64,000 nucleotides of DNA from Streptomyces brasiliensis (GTDB lineage: Bacteria > Actinomycetota > Actinomycetes > Streptomycetales > Streptomycetaceae): assembly GCF_014647875.1 (NCBI RefSeq), contig NZ_BMQA01000003.1:1-64000 (forward strand). Reading direction: 5' to 3'. Position numbers and translations under genes: made by a program. Shown in pieces: positions 37,530 through 46,494 of this stretch. The notes below the pieces were generated by a model. That model did not search any database. It saw only the letters and a list, made by a program, of their open reading frames with translations, and was not told where the DNA came from. Position 1 is the first letter of the stretch. Every line of letters begins with the position of its first letter.

Positions 37530-38886
37530 CACGATACGCCTGGTCACCATCGGGCGGATCATCCGTCGGCGCTGCCGGCTGCTCGCCGTCCTCGCCCTCC
37601 TGGGCGCGCTCGCCGGGTACGGCACCTCGCTGCTGTTTCCGCCGCGCTACACGACGTCGGCTTCGGTGCTGCTGCCGGGGGCGTGGGAGGACCGCGAGCT
37701 GCTGACCCAGGAGGAGATCGCGACCAGTTCGGTGGTGGTCGACCAGGCGGCCGACACGCTCCACTGGGCCGGGGTCAGCAAGAGCGAGCTGCGGGACCAG
37801 GTGAGCGCCAAGGCCGCCGACGGGAACATCATCAAGATTTCCGGCACGGCCGACACCCCGGAGCGCGCGCAGCAGCTCTCCGACCAGGTGGCACAGCAGT
37901 TCGTCACGTTCGCCGCGCGGATCGTGGACGAAAACTCCGATCCCGAAGCGGCGGCGGAGCTCGAGGCACTGCGGCAGATGGTGGTGAAGACCAACCGCCG
38001 CATCACCGAGCTGGCCGATGCGGCCGATCCGGGGCAGACGGTGGAGAGCGTGCAGTCCCGCACCGAGCTCGAGAAGCTGCGCACCTCGCTGCAGGAGGCC
38101 ATCAACAAGCTGGGCCAGGCCGACCCGGCTGCCAGCAAGGCCAACATGGTCGTGATGGGGCCGTCGGCCCGGCCGACCAGCGAGGCACCGCCGACGAGGA
38201 TCCAGCTCGTCGTCGCGGGGGCACTGCTGTTCTTCCTGCTCGGGGTCATCGGCCATCTCACCGCGGCCCGGATGAGCCGCCGGCTGCGCACCCAGCCGGA
38301 GATCGCGGCGGCGCTGGGCTCGGCGCTGCTGGGCACCGTCGACGTACCCGCCGACCGGCACACGCAGCGGCCGGGAGGGCGGGGCCCGCGGGCCCTGCTC
38401 CGTCGGCTGCTGGGGGTCGATGTCCGGTGGGACGTCCCGGCCCCGCAGGTGTCCGGCGACGAGGCGGGCCGGCAGCTGCGCTATCGGCGCGTGTGCACCC
38501 GCCTTCGGGACCGGCTGCCGTCGCCCCGGCGGCTGGTGGTCGTCGTCCCGGACGGTGACGAGATCGCCCGCCGGGCCGCCCGGCAGCTCGTCGTCGAGGC
38601 CGAGAGCGATCCCCTGCTGCGGGTCGTGGAGGTCTCGGTGTCCCAGCCGATGGTGCCGGACCGCGGCGAGGAGTCCGGTGCCCTGGTCGTGCTCAGCGCG
38701 GGCTGCTGGACCGCGGGGGAACTCGAGGGCATCGCCGAGGCGTGCGCGGACGCCGGGCACGAGGTCGTCGGCATCGTCGTCGCCGGCAGGGTGCGAGTCC
38801 TTCCGGCGCGGTCCGCCGACCGCCCCCGGGGAGCCGCCGCGCCGGTGCTCGCGGGCGGTCACGACGCGAAGGGAAGTTCACGGTGA
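37519..38886 (+). CDS. Polysaccharide co-polymerase (Wzz/YveK type) with degenerate C-terminal domain
   Basis: A 455-residue protein. A first membrane helix (LLAVLALLGALAGYGTSLLF), an extracytoplasmic region rich in coiled coil (about 60-215) and a second helix (LVVAGALLFFLLGVIGHL) define the chain-length determinant architecture. The C-terminal cytosolic part has the strand pattern of a BY-kinase fold (RRLVVVVPDGDE, GALVVLSAG, VVGIVVAG) but no Walker A or phosphorylatable Tyr cluster. The TTG start has GGAGG eight bases upstream and overlaps the GT stop by 11 bases. Expected to control polymer length or export together with the next gene. Confidence 0.78.
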   Translation: MNDDTIRLVTIGRIIRRRCRLLAVLALLGALAGYGTSLLFPPRYTTSASVLLPGAWEDRELLTQEEIATSSVVVDQAADTLHWAGVSKSELRDQVSAKAADGNIIKISGTADTPERAQQLSDQVAQQFVTFAARIVDENSDPEAAAELEALRQMVVKTNRRITELADAADPGQTVESVQSRTELEKLRTSLQEAINKLGQADPAASKANMVVMGPSARPTSEAPPTRIQLVVAGALLFFLLGVIGHLTAARMSRRLRTQPEIAAALGSALLGTVDVPADRHTQRPGGRGPRALLRRLLGVDVRWDVPAPQVSGDEAGRQLRYRRVCTRLRDRLPSPRRLVVVVPDGDEIARRAARQLVVEAESDPLLRVVEVSVSQPMVPDRGEESGALVVLSAGCWTAGELEGIAEACADAGHEVVGIVVAGRVRVLPARSADRPRGAAAPVLAGGHDAKGSSR

Positions 38887-40403
38887 CGACGAGTACGACT
38901 GCGGAGTCGTCGGCCGCCACTCCGCTGCTGGACCTGCAGGCGCTGGTGGTGGCGGTGCGCAGACGGCGCCGCTTCTGGTCCTCCGTCGGGCTGCTGGGGC
39001 TGCTCGTGGGCGCGGCGGTGGCGGTGCTGCTGCCGGCGCCGCCGACCGCGGTGGCCAAGGTGCTGGTCGCGCATCAGGAGGACCAGCCGAACGACCCCGG
39101 AACCCTGATCCGCACCGATGTGGGGCTGCTGCAGACCACACGGATCGCAGAGAAGGCCCTCAAGTCCCTCCATTCTCCGGAGAAGCCGGAGGACTTCATG
39201 CGGGACTACTCGGGCATCGGCCTGACCAACAACCTGCTGCAGATCACGGTGACGGGTGACAGCGACGCCGACGCGGAGGCCCGCGCCAAGGCGCTGGCCG
39301 ACGCGTTCGTCGCCGACCATGTGAAGCGGATCCAGGACGCGGCGAGCGCCGAGGCCAAGGCCCTGCTCGACCAGCGTGACCGCATGCAGGGCGAACTCGC
39401 CAAGGTCAACAAGGCGATCGGGGACGGATCGGCGGAGAGCGGGCCGAAGGCGTCGGCGGACCTGGAGTCCCTCTTCGCCCGCCGGGCCGAACTCACCTCG
39501 CGGATCACCGACTTCAGTCAGCGCGCCGAGGACGCGCGCATCGGCACGCCCCAACTGGTCGCCGGCACACAGATCGTGGACGCACCGCGCGCGGTGCGGC
39601 ACTCCCTGCCCAGGACCGCTGCCACCAACGCCGCGGTCGGGCTCGTCCTCGGGCTCGTCCTCGGACTCGCGGTGGCCGCGGTCGGCTCGGTGGTGGCGGA
39701 CCGCCCTGTGCTGCGCCGGGAGATCGCGTCGAACCTCGGTGCCTCGGTCATCGCCGAACTGCCTCGCCGAAAGCGGCGGTTGTGGCGGCGCCGACGGGTC
39801 CGGGCGGCGCACGAACGGCTCACCGCGTCCCTGGCCCGCACCGCGCGCGGCTCCGCGGAACCGGTGTCGCTTCTCGAACTGGGCTGTGCGCGCAGCACGA
39901 GCGTGATCGCCCTGGACCTCGCCAGGGCGCTGGCGGACGACGGGCCGGTGGTCGTCGTCGACGCGCTGCCGGGCCCGCAGCTCGCCAGGCACCGTCCGAA
40001 GCCGGGTGACCCGGCCGTGGTCAGCGGCAAGCGTGCCGCGGCCGTGCCGCATCAGGAGCGCCGGCTCGGCGTCGGCTCGGTGGCGCCCGGCACGGCATGG
40101 ACCGACCTGCAGTACCTCGGCACCCGCACCGTACTCGTCGTGCGTGCCGGGCACGGCAGCGCGGCCTGGCTGCACACCGTGGCACGGCAGCTCGCCGACC
40201 AGCGCATCCAGGTCATCGGTGTGGTGCTGATCGACCCCGATCCGCGTGACCGCACCGACGGCACGCTGTGGGACGGGCTGAACATCGCGCTGCGCGACCG
40301 GGACGAGCGGCCGGCCCGGCAGAACGGGACGGGCCGACGGCGGGCCGAGCAACTGCCGATGCGGGCGGCGCGGGTACCGGACAGCGACCAGGAGGCACGG
40401 TAG
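38883..40403 (+). CDS. Second polysaccharide co-polymerase with degenerate BY-kinase domain
   Basis: A 506-residue paralogue of the preceding protein. It has TM1 (FWSSVGLLGLLVGAAVAVLL), a periplasm-type coiled-coil section with ASAEAKALLDQRDRMQGEL, and TM2 (AAVGLVLGLVLGLAVAAV). The C-terminal kinase-like region contains LELGCARSTSVIALDLARAL where a P-loop would be, lacking the G-K-[ST] triplet, followed by VVVVDALPG. No tyrosine-rich tail is visible. It is therefore a structural, not catalytic, relative of CapA/CapB-type kinases. GTGA overlap with the upstream gene. Confidence 0.75.
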   Translation: MTTSTTAESSAATPLLDLQALVVAVRRRRRFWSSVGLLGLLVGAAVAVLLPAPPTAVAKVLVAHQEDQPNDPGTLIRTDVGLLQTTRIAEKALKSLHSPEKPEDFMRDYSGIGLTNNLLQITVTGDSDADAEARAKALADAFVADHVKRIQDAASAEAKALLDQRDRMQGELAKVNKAIGDGSAESGPKASADLESLFARRAELTSRITDFSQRAEDARIGTPQLVAGTQIVDAPRAVRHSLPRTAATNAAVGLVLGLVLGLAVAAVGSVVADRPVLRREIASNLGASVIAELPRRKRRLWRRRRVRAAHERLTASLARTARGSAEPVSLLELGCARSTSVIALDLARALADDGPVVVVDALPGPQLARHRPKPGDPAVVSGKRAAAVPHQERRLGVGSVAPGTAWTDLQYLGTRTVLVVRAGHGSAAWLHTVARQLADQRIQVIGVVLIDPDPRDRTDGTLWDGLNIALRDRDERPARQNGTGRRRAEQLPMRAARVPDSDQEAR

Positions 40404-40406
40404 GAC

Positions 40407-42341
40407 ATGTGCGGCATCGCAGGCACGTATCGATGGCCGGACGGGAAGGCCGTGGCCGACCGGCTCACCGAGACCCTCGCCCACCGCGGTCCCGACGGCG
40501 CGGGCCGGTACAGCCACCCCGCCGGCGACGGTGAGGTGCACCTCGGGCACCGCCGGCTGGCCATCATCGACCTGTCCGAGACCGGCGCCCAGCCGATGGT
40601 CTCGGGCGGCCTCGTCCTGACGTACAACGGCGAGCTGTACAACGCGCCCGAGCTGCGCGCCGAGCTGGTGGCCGCCGGGGTGCGCTTTCGCGGTACCTCC
40701 GACACCGAGGTGCTGCTGGAGGCCTGGCGGCGCTGGGGCACGGACTGCCTGCCCCGGCTGCGCGGCATGTTCGCGTTCGGGATCTTCGACGAGCGGACCG
40801 GTGAACTGGTTCTCGCCCGCGACCAGTTGGGCATCAAGCCGCTGTTCCTGCTCCGGCGCGGCGAGGGTCTGGTGTTCGCCTCGGAGCTGAAGGCGCTGGC
40901 CGCCGTGACCGGAGGGTCGCTGGAGGTGGACCATGCGGCGCTGGTGGCCTCGCTGCTGTACTACTGGGTGCCGGACTCACGGTGCGCGTTCCGCGAGGCG
41001 GAGAAGCTGCCGCCGGGGAGCTGGCTCCGCCTCCGGCCCGACGGCCGGGTGGAGCGCGGCCGTTACTGGAATCTCCGGGATGTCGCCGCCGAGGGCCGGG
41101 AGCGGGCCCGCAGCGGTGAGCTGCCGGATGTCGCCGCGGTCGTCGAGGAGTCGACGCGGCGCCATCTGCTCTCCGACGTGCCCGTGGCGACGTTCCTCTC
41201 CGGCGGTCTCGACTCCAGCTATCTGACCGCGCTGGCGGCCAAGGACCGGCCCGGCATCTCCGCCTACACGATCGGGTTCCGCGCCGCGGACGCCAGATTC
41301 GAGGCGATGCCCGACGACCTGCGCTACGCCCGGCAGGTGGCCGAGCGGTTCGGCGTCGACCTGCACGAGATCGAGATCGCCCCGAACGTGCTCGATCTGC
41401 TGCCGCAGATGACGTACCACCTGGACGAGCCGATCGGCGACCCGGCCGCGATCAACACGTTCCTGATCTGCTCGGCCGCCCGGGAGGCCGGGGTGAAGGT
41501 GATGCTCTCGGGGATGGGCGCCGACGAACTGTTCGCCGGTTACCGCAAGCACCTGGCCAATCTGATCGCGCTGCGCTACCAGCACGTCCCGCGGCCCCTG
41601 CGGCGCGGCCTGTCCAGGGCCGTGGACCGGCTGCCGGTCGCCACCGCCCGGCGGGGGTACCGGTCGGTGCGCTTCGCGAAGCGGTTCCTCTCCTTCGCCG
41701 ATCTGCCGGAGGAGACCGCATTCCGGCGCAGCTACACCATGTACGACCGGGACGAGCTGCTCGGCCTGGTCGATCCGGACCTGGCGGGGACGGTCGAGGA
41801 CGTGCTGACCGAGCACGCGGACGTCTACGAGGACAACGACCTCGACGACTTCGTCAACCGCATGTGCCTGGGCGACTCCCGGATGTTCCTGCCGGGTCTG
41901 AACCTCGCGTACACGGACCGGTCGAGCATGGCCGCGTCGACCGAGGTGCGGGTGCCGTACGTGGACGTCGAGGTGGTCAGGGCGGCGTTCGCGGTGCCCG
42001 GGGATCGCAAGATCGTCGGACGGCAGGGCAAGGCCGTCCTCAAGGAGGCGGCCACCTCGATCCTGCCCCGGGAGATCGTGTACCGGCCCAAGGGCCTGTT
42101 CAGCGCCCCGCTGCGGGCCTGGATGAGCCGGGATCTGGCACCGCTGGTGCGTGAGGTGGTGAACGACGGCGAGCTGGTCCGTTCCGGGCTCCTGCGGCGT
42201 GACGCCCTGGCGCGCATGGTCGCCGAGGACGCCGCCGGGCAGCGGGACTTCTCCAAGCATCTGTGGCATGTGCTGACCCTCGAACACTGGTACCGCGGCG
42301 CGACCTCCGGGGCCGGCCGGACCGCTCCCTTGACGGCGTAG
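40407..42341 (+). CDS. Glutamine-hydrolysing asparagine synthase-like amidotransferase
   Basis: A 644-residue enzyme. The N-terminal Ntn glutaminase starts MCGIAGTY with the nucleophile Cys2 and contains HRGPDGAG and LVLTYNGELYN. The C-terminal synthase has the PP-loop FLSGGLDSSYLTAL, VMLSGMGADELFAGY and RVPYVDVEVV. Members encoded within EPS loci often amidate carboxyl groups of uronic acids rather than making asparagine; its place after a uronic-acid-forming dehydrogenase supports that reading. It begins three bases after the previous stop. Confidence 0.9.
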   Translation: MCGIAGTYRWPDGKAVADRLTETLAHRGPDGAGRYSHPAGDGEVHLGHRRLAIIDLSETGAQPMVSGGLVLTYNGELYNAPELRAELVAAGVRFRGTSDTEVLLEAWRRWGTDCLPRLRGMFAFGIFDERTGELVLARDQLGIKPLFLLRRGEGLVFASELKALAAVTGGSLEVDHAALVASLLYYWVPDSRCAFREAEKLPPGSWLRLRPDGRVERGRYWNLRDVAAEGRERARSGELPDVAAVVEESTRRHLLSDVPVATFLSGGLDSSYLTALAAKDRPGISAYTIGFRAADARFEAMPDDLRYARQVAERFGVDLHEIEIAPNVLDLLPQMTYHLDEPIGDPAAINTFLICSAAREAGVKVMLSGMGADELFAGYRKHLANLIALRYQHVPRPLRRGLSRAVDRLPVATARRGYRSVRFAKRFLSFADLPEETAFRRSYTMYDRDELLGLVDPDLAGTVEDVLTEHADVYEDNDLDDFVNRMCLGDSRMFLPGLNLAYTDRSSMAASTEVRVPYVDVEVVRAAFAVPGDRKIVGRQGKAVLKEAATSILPREIVYRPKGLFSAPLRAWMSRDLAPLVREVVNDGELVRSGLLRRDALARMVAEDAAGQRDFSKHLWHVLTLEHWYRGATSGAGRTAPLTA

Positions 42342-42357
42342 AGACAAGAGGACTTCG

Positions 42358-44541
42358 GTGAAACAGGTTGTGCAGAACTACAAGAGCGGCGAACTGGCGC
42401 TGCTCGACGTGCCGGTGCCGGGGTGCAAGCCGGGCGGTGTGCTGGTCCGCAGCGCCTACTCGCTGATATCCACCGGGACCGAGCTCATGAAGGTCTCCGA
42501 GGCCGGCATGTCGATGCTGGGCAAGGCCCGCTCCCGGCCGGACCAGGTGGCCAAGGTCGTGCAGAGCGTGGCCGTCAACGGGGTGCCCGCCACCTACCGC
42601 AAGGTGATGGGCAAGCTGGACTCCTACACGCCGCTGGGCTACTCGCTGTGCGGGGTGGTCGAGCAGGTCGGCGCCGGGATCGACGACGTGGCGGTCGGCG
42701 ACCTCGTGGCCTGCGCGGGCAACGAGCACGCGTTGCACGCCGAGCTGAACTGGGTGCCGAAGAACCTCTACGCCCCGGTGCCGGACGGCCTCGCGCCGCA
42801 GCACGCGGCCTTCGGCACCGTGGGGTCGATCGCGCTGCAGGGCGTCCGCCAGGGCGAGCCGCAGCTCGGCGAGGTGGCGCTGGTCATCGGCCTCGGACTG
42901 ATCGGGCAGCTGGTGGTGCAGCTCCTCACCGCCGCGGGAGTCCGGGTCGTCGGCGTCGACCCCGACCCGGCGCGCTGCGAGCTGGCCGAGCGGCTGGGCG
43001 CCGCGGCCTGCGGCGATCCCGCCTCCGCGGCCGTGGAGACCGCGGTCGCCGAACTGACCGGCGGTCACGGCGTGGACCAGGTGTATCTGGCGGCCGGCGG
43101 CGGCAGCAACCAGCCCGTCGAACTGGCCGCGCGGCTGGCCCGGGACCGGGGCCGGGTCGTCGACATCGGCAAGTGCCGTCTGGACCTGCCGTGGAACGCG
43201 TACTACGAGAAAGAACTCGACGTCCGGTTCTCCCGCAGCTACGGCCCCGGGCGCTACGACCCCGAGTACGAGCTGGAGGGGCGGGACTACCCGATCGGCT
43301 ATGTGCGCTGGACCGAGCGCCGGAACCTGGCGTGCTTCCTCGACCTCGTCGCCCGCGGCCGGGTCGACGTGGAGCCGCTGGTCTCCCGTATCGCCGACTT
43401 CGACGACGCCGTCGAGACGTACCAGAGCCTGAAGAACGGCGAACTGAAGGCCGTGGCCGTGCTGTTCCGCTATCCCGGGCACGCGGTCGAGGCGGCGGCC
43501 CCCGAGGTGGCCGTGCCCGCGGTGAAGCGGGGCGGCGCCGCGGTGTCCGTCTCGGCCCGGACCGCCGGGGCGCCGGTACGGCTGGCGTTCGTCGGCGCGG
43601 GGAACTACGCGACGTCGATGCTGCTGCCGCACCTGGCGCAGCGCGAGGGCGTCGAGCTGTCGACGGTCGTCACCACGACGGCGCTGTCCGCGGCCAACGC
43701 GCAGCGGAAGTTCGGCTTCGCCGAGGCGACCACCGATCTCGACGCCGTGCTCGGCGACAAGTCCATCGACGCGGTGTTCGTGGTCACCCGGCACAGCTCG
43801 CACGCCGAACTGACCCGAAGGGCGCTGCTGGCCGGCAAGACGGTGTTCGTGGAGAAGCCGCTGGCGCTCACCGAGGACGAACTGGCCTCAGTGCTCGCGG
43901 CGGTGGAGGAGTCCGGCAACGACCGGCTCCAGGTGGGCTTCAACCGGCGGTTCGCGCCGCTGCTGCGGGAGGCCAGGAAGCGGTTCGGCGCCAGGACAGG
44001 GCCGGCAAGTCTGCGCTACCTGGTCAACGCGGGCCGGCTGGCACAGGGCAGCTGGTACCTCCAGCAGGGCAGCGAGGGCTCGCGGTTCGCCGGCGAGGGC
44101 GGGCACTTCATCGACACGGCGAGCTGGCTGCTCGACGCCGATCCGGTCTCGGTCTACGCGGTCGCCCCGTCCGGCAACGAGGATCTGCAGGTCGTGCTGC
44201 GCTACCCGGACGGGTCCACCGCCACCATCAGCTACGTCACCACGGGCGCGCCCGGTTTCCCCAAGGAGACGCTGGACCTGGTCGCGGACGGCAAGGTGCT
44301 GCGGCTCGACGACTTCGTCCGTGCGTCGGTGTACGGCCGCAAGCGGTGGGTCAGTTCGCGGCTGCCCAAGGCCCGGGACAAGGGCCAGTCCGCCGAACTG
44401 GCCGCGTTCGTCAAGGCCGTGCGGACCGGCGGCCCGATGCCGGTGCCGCTGGAGTCGCTGGTCGCCACCACGGCGGCCACCCTCGCCGTGCAGGCCGGCC
44501 TGGCCGGCGGGGCGCCGGTGACGTTGGCGAGGGCTCGATGA
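42358..44541 (+). CDS. Bi-domain oxidoreductase: zinc-alcohol-dehydrogenase-like plus Gfo/Idh/MocA domain
   Basis: A 727-residue fusion. The first half (about 1-370) is an MDR/alcohol-dehydrogenase-like domain with GYSLCGVVEQVG and VIGLGLIGQLVVQLLTAAGVRVVGVD; typical catalytic zinc ligands are not obvious. The second half (about 395-727) is a Gfo/Idh/MocA oxidoreductase with LAFVGAGNYATSMLLPHL, the E-K-P motif VFVEKPLAL and GEGGHFIDTASWLL. Such fusions are regularly paired with heparinase II/III-like proteins in EPS loci, as here. It probably modifies a sugar nucleotide or lipid-linked sugar by oxidation or epimerisation. Confidence 0.87.
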   Translation: MKQVVQNYKSGELALLDVPVPGCKPGGVLVRSAYSLISTGTELMKVSEAGMSMLGKARSRPDQVAKVVQSVAVNGVPATYRKVMGKLDSYTPLGYSLCGVVEQVGAGIDDVAVGDLVACAGNEHALHAELNWVPKNLYAPVPDGLAPQHAAFGTVGSIALQGVRQGEPQLGEVALVIGLGLIGQLVVQLLTAAGVRVVGVDPDPARCELAERLGAAACGDPASAAVETAVAELTGGHGVDQVYLAAGGGSNQPVELAARLARDRGRVVDIGKCRLDLPWNAYYEKELDVRFSRSYGPGRYDPEYELEGRDYPIGYVRWTERRNLACFLDLVARGRVDVEPLVSRIADFDDAVETYQSLKNGELKAVAVLFRYPGHAVEAAAPEVAVPAVKRGGAAVSVSARTAGAPVRLAFVGAGNYATSMLLPHLAQREGVELSTVVTTTALSAANAQRKFGFAEATTDLDAVLGDKSIDAVFVVTRHSSHAELTRRALLAGKTVFVEKPLALTEDELASVLAAVEESGNDRLQVGFNRRFAPLLREARKRFGARTGPASLRYLVNAGRLAQGSWYLQQGSEGSRFAGEGGHFIDTASWLLDADPVSVYAVAPSGNEDLQVVLRYPDGSTATISYVTTGAPGFPKETLDLVADGKVLRLDDFVRASVYGRKRWVSSRLPKARDKGQSAELAAFVKAVRTGGPMPVPLESLVATTAATLAVQAGLAGGAPVTLARAR

Positions 44542-46481
44542 CCATGAGCGCGGGCTGGTACCTGCGGCGGCTGTCCCGGATGGGGCCGCGGGAGATCGGC
44601 GGCCGGGCGGGCGACGCGGTGCGCAGGCGGCGGTGGCGGTCGGCGCGGCCGGACGCCCCGAGCGTGAGCGGCGCCCGGTTCACCGCGGCACTCCCGGCCG
44701 GAACGATCGCCGCCGTGCCGCCGGACGCCGCCAAACGCCTCCTCGCCGAGGCGGACCGGCTGATGGACGGGCACGCCGAGTATTTCGGGGTGGCCCGCGA
44801 CGACCTGGCCGACCCGGACTGGTGCTACGACCCGAAGACCGGGCGCCGGGCTCCGGGGGGCTACGCCTTCGACGTGCCGTACCGGAACGAGGACGCGGTC
44901 GGGGACATCAAGCAGATCTGGGAGCCGTCCCGGCATCAGTACCTGACCGTGCTCGCCGCCGCCTACGCGATCACCGGGGACGAGCGGTACGCCGAGCGAG
45001 TGGCCGAGCACCTGCGGTCGTGGTGGGCGGCCAACGCGCCGCTGCGCGGAGTGCACTGGATCAGCGGCATCGAGCTGGGGATCCGGCTGCTGTCCTGGGT
45101 GTGGATCCGCCGGCTGCTCGACGGCTGGCCGGGCGTGACCGGGCTGTTCGAGGACAACCCGGTGGCGCTCCACCAGATCTGGCACCACCAGCGCTGGCTG
45201 GCCGCCTTCCCCAGCCGGGGGTCCTCGGCGAACAACCACGTCATCGCCGAGGCCTCCGGGCAGTTCGCCGCAGCCTGCGCGTTCGGGTGGTTCCCCTCCT
45301 CGGCGCGTTGGCGAGCCGACGCGCTGCAGTCGCTGGAGCGGCATCTGCGAAGCAACACCTTCGGCTCCGGCCTCAACCGCGAGCTGGCCACCGAATATCA
45401 CGGACTGGTGCTGGAGCTCGGCCTGGCCGCGGTGGCCGAGGCGGATGCCGCCGGCGTGCCGGTCCCCGCGTCGATCCGGCTGGTGCTGCTGCGGATGACC
45501 GACGCGCTCGCGGCCGTCGTGGACAGCCGGCTACGGCCGCCGCGCCAGGGGGACGCGGACGACGGGCACGGTCTGGTCGTGGACGGCGCGGGCACCGACC
45601 GCTGGGCCTCGCTGCTGGCCACCGGGGACGCCGTGTTCGGTCGGCTCGCCTGGTGGCCGGCGGTGACCGGCGCCGATGTGCGCACCCCGCTGCTGGCCGC
45701 GCTCATCCGGACCACTGCACCGGCCGTGTCCCGCCCGGCAAGCCGGCCGGCATATTTCGCCGACGCGGGCATGACCATCCTGCGTGGTCCGGCGGAGATC
45801 TGGTGCCGCTGCGACGGTGGTCCGCACGGATTCCTGTCCATCGCCGCGCATGCTCACGCTGACGCGCTGTCCGTGGAGGTCCGGCACGACGGGGTCGACG
45901 TGCTCGCCGACCCGGGGACGTTCTGCTACCACGGACAGCCCGAATGGCGGCAGTACTTCCGGTCGACCCTCGGCCACAACACCCTGCAGTTGGATGGCGT
46001 TGACCAGTCCGTCTCCGGCGGCCCGTTCCTGTGGACCCGGCATGCCCGCAGCCGCGTCCTGGCCGCGGACACGTCCGACGAGGGCGTCGCGCGCTGGTGC
46101 GCCGAGCACGACGGCTACCGGCCCTCCGTGCACCGTCGGCGGGTGGAACTGGCCGCCGCACGCCGGGAGTTGACCGTGGTCGATGAGGTACTCGGCCCGC
46201 CCCGGGCGGTGCGCCTCGCGTTCCACCTCGGCCCGGCGATCAGCGCGGAGCTGGCGGGGAACCGGGCCGAGCTCACCTGGACCCGGGACGGCGAGGACCG
46301 CTCCGCGCAGCTCGACCTGCCCGGACAGCTGACCTGGCGGGCGCATCGCGGCGAGAGCGACCCGCCCCTGGGCTGGTACTCCGCCGGCTTCGGGCGCAAG
46401 GAACCCGCCACCACGCTGATCGGCACCGGCGTCGCCGACGGCACGCAGGGGTTCACCACCGTACTCAGGTTCCAGGGCTAG
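44538..46481 (+). CDS. Heparinase II/III-family protein
   Basis: A 647-residue protein. The N-terminal alpha-toroid region has WYLRRLSRMGPREIGGRAGD, NHVIAEASGQFAAACAFGWF and NRELATEYHGLVLELGLAA. The C-terminal heparinase II/III-like beta-sandwich contains FLSIAAHAHADALSVEV and GQPEWRQYFRSTLGHNTLQLDG, with the conserved His residues. The family cleaves uronic-acid-containing polymers by beta-elimination, so here it may trim, edit or release the EPS. There is no signal peptide, so the site of action is uncertain. The ATG overlaps the previous stop (ATGA). Confidence 0.86.
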   Translation: MTMSAGWYLRRLSRMGPREIGGRAGDAVRRRRWRSARPDAPSVSGARFTAALPAGTIAAVPPDAAKRLLAEADRLMDGHAEYFGVARDDLADPDWCYDPKTGRRAPGGYAFDVPYRNEDAVGDIKQIWEPSRHQYLTVLAAAYAITGDERYAERVAEHLRSWWAANAPLRGVHWISGIELGIRLLSWVWIRRLLDGWPGVTGLFEDNPVALHQIWHHQRWLAAFPSRGSSANNHVIAEASGQFAAACAFGWFPSSARWRADALQSLERHLRSNTFGSGLNRELATEYHGLVLELGLAAVAEADAAGVPVPASIRLVLLRMTDALAAVVDSRLRPPRQGDADDGHGLVVDGAGTDRWASLLATGDAVFGRLAWWPAVTGADVRTPLLAALIRTTAPAVSRPASRPAYFADAGMTILRGPAEIWCRCDGGPHGFLSIAAHAHADALSVEVRHDGVDVLADPGTFCYHGQPEWRQYFRSTLGHNTLQLDGVDQSVSGGPFLWTRHARSRVLAADTSDEGVARWCAEHDGYRPSVHRRRVELAAARRELTVVDEVLGPPRAVRLAFHLGPAISAELAGNRAELTWTRDGEDRSAQLDLPGQLTWRAHRGESDPPLGWYSAGFGRKEPATTLIGTGVADGTQGFTTVLRFQG

Positions 46482-46494
46482 GGGGGAAGGACGC

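Noticed and set aside
42423..44537. Long upstream extension of the heparinase frame (1352 codons in all)
   Set aside because: The extension is an out-of-frame reading of the bi-domain oxidoreductase; the ATG at 44538 with ATGA overlap is the natural start.
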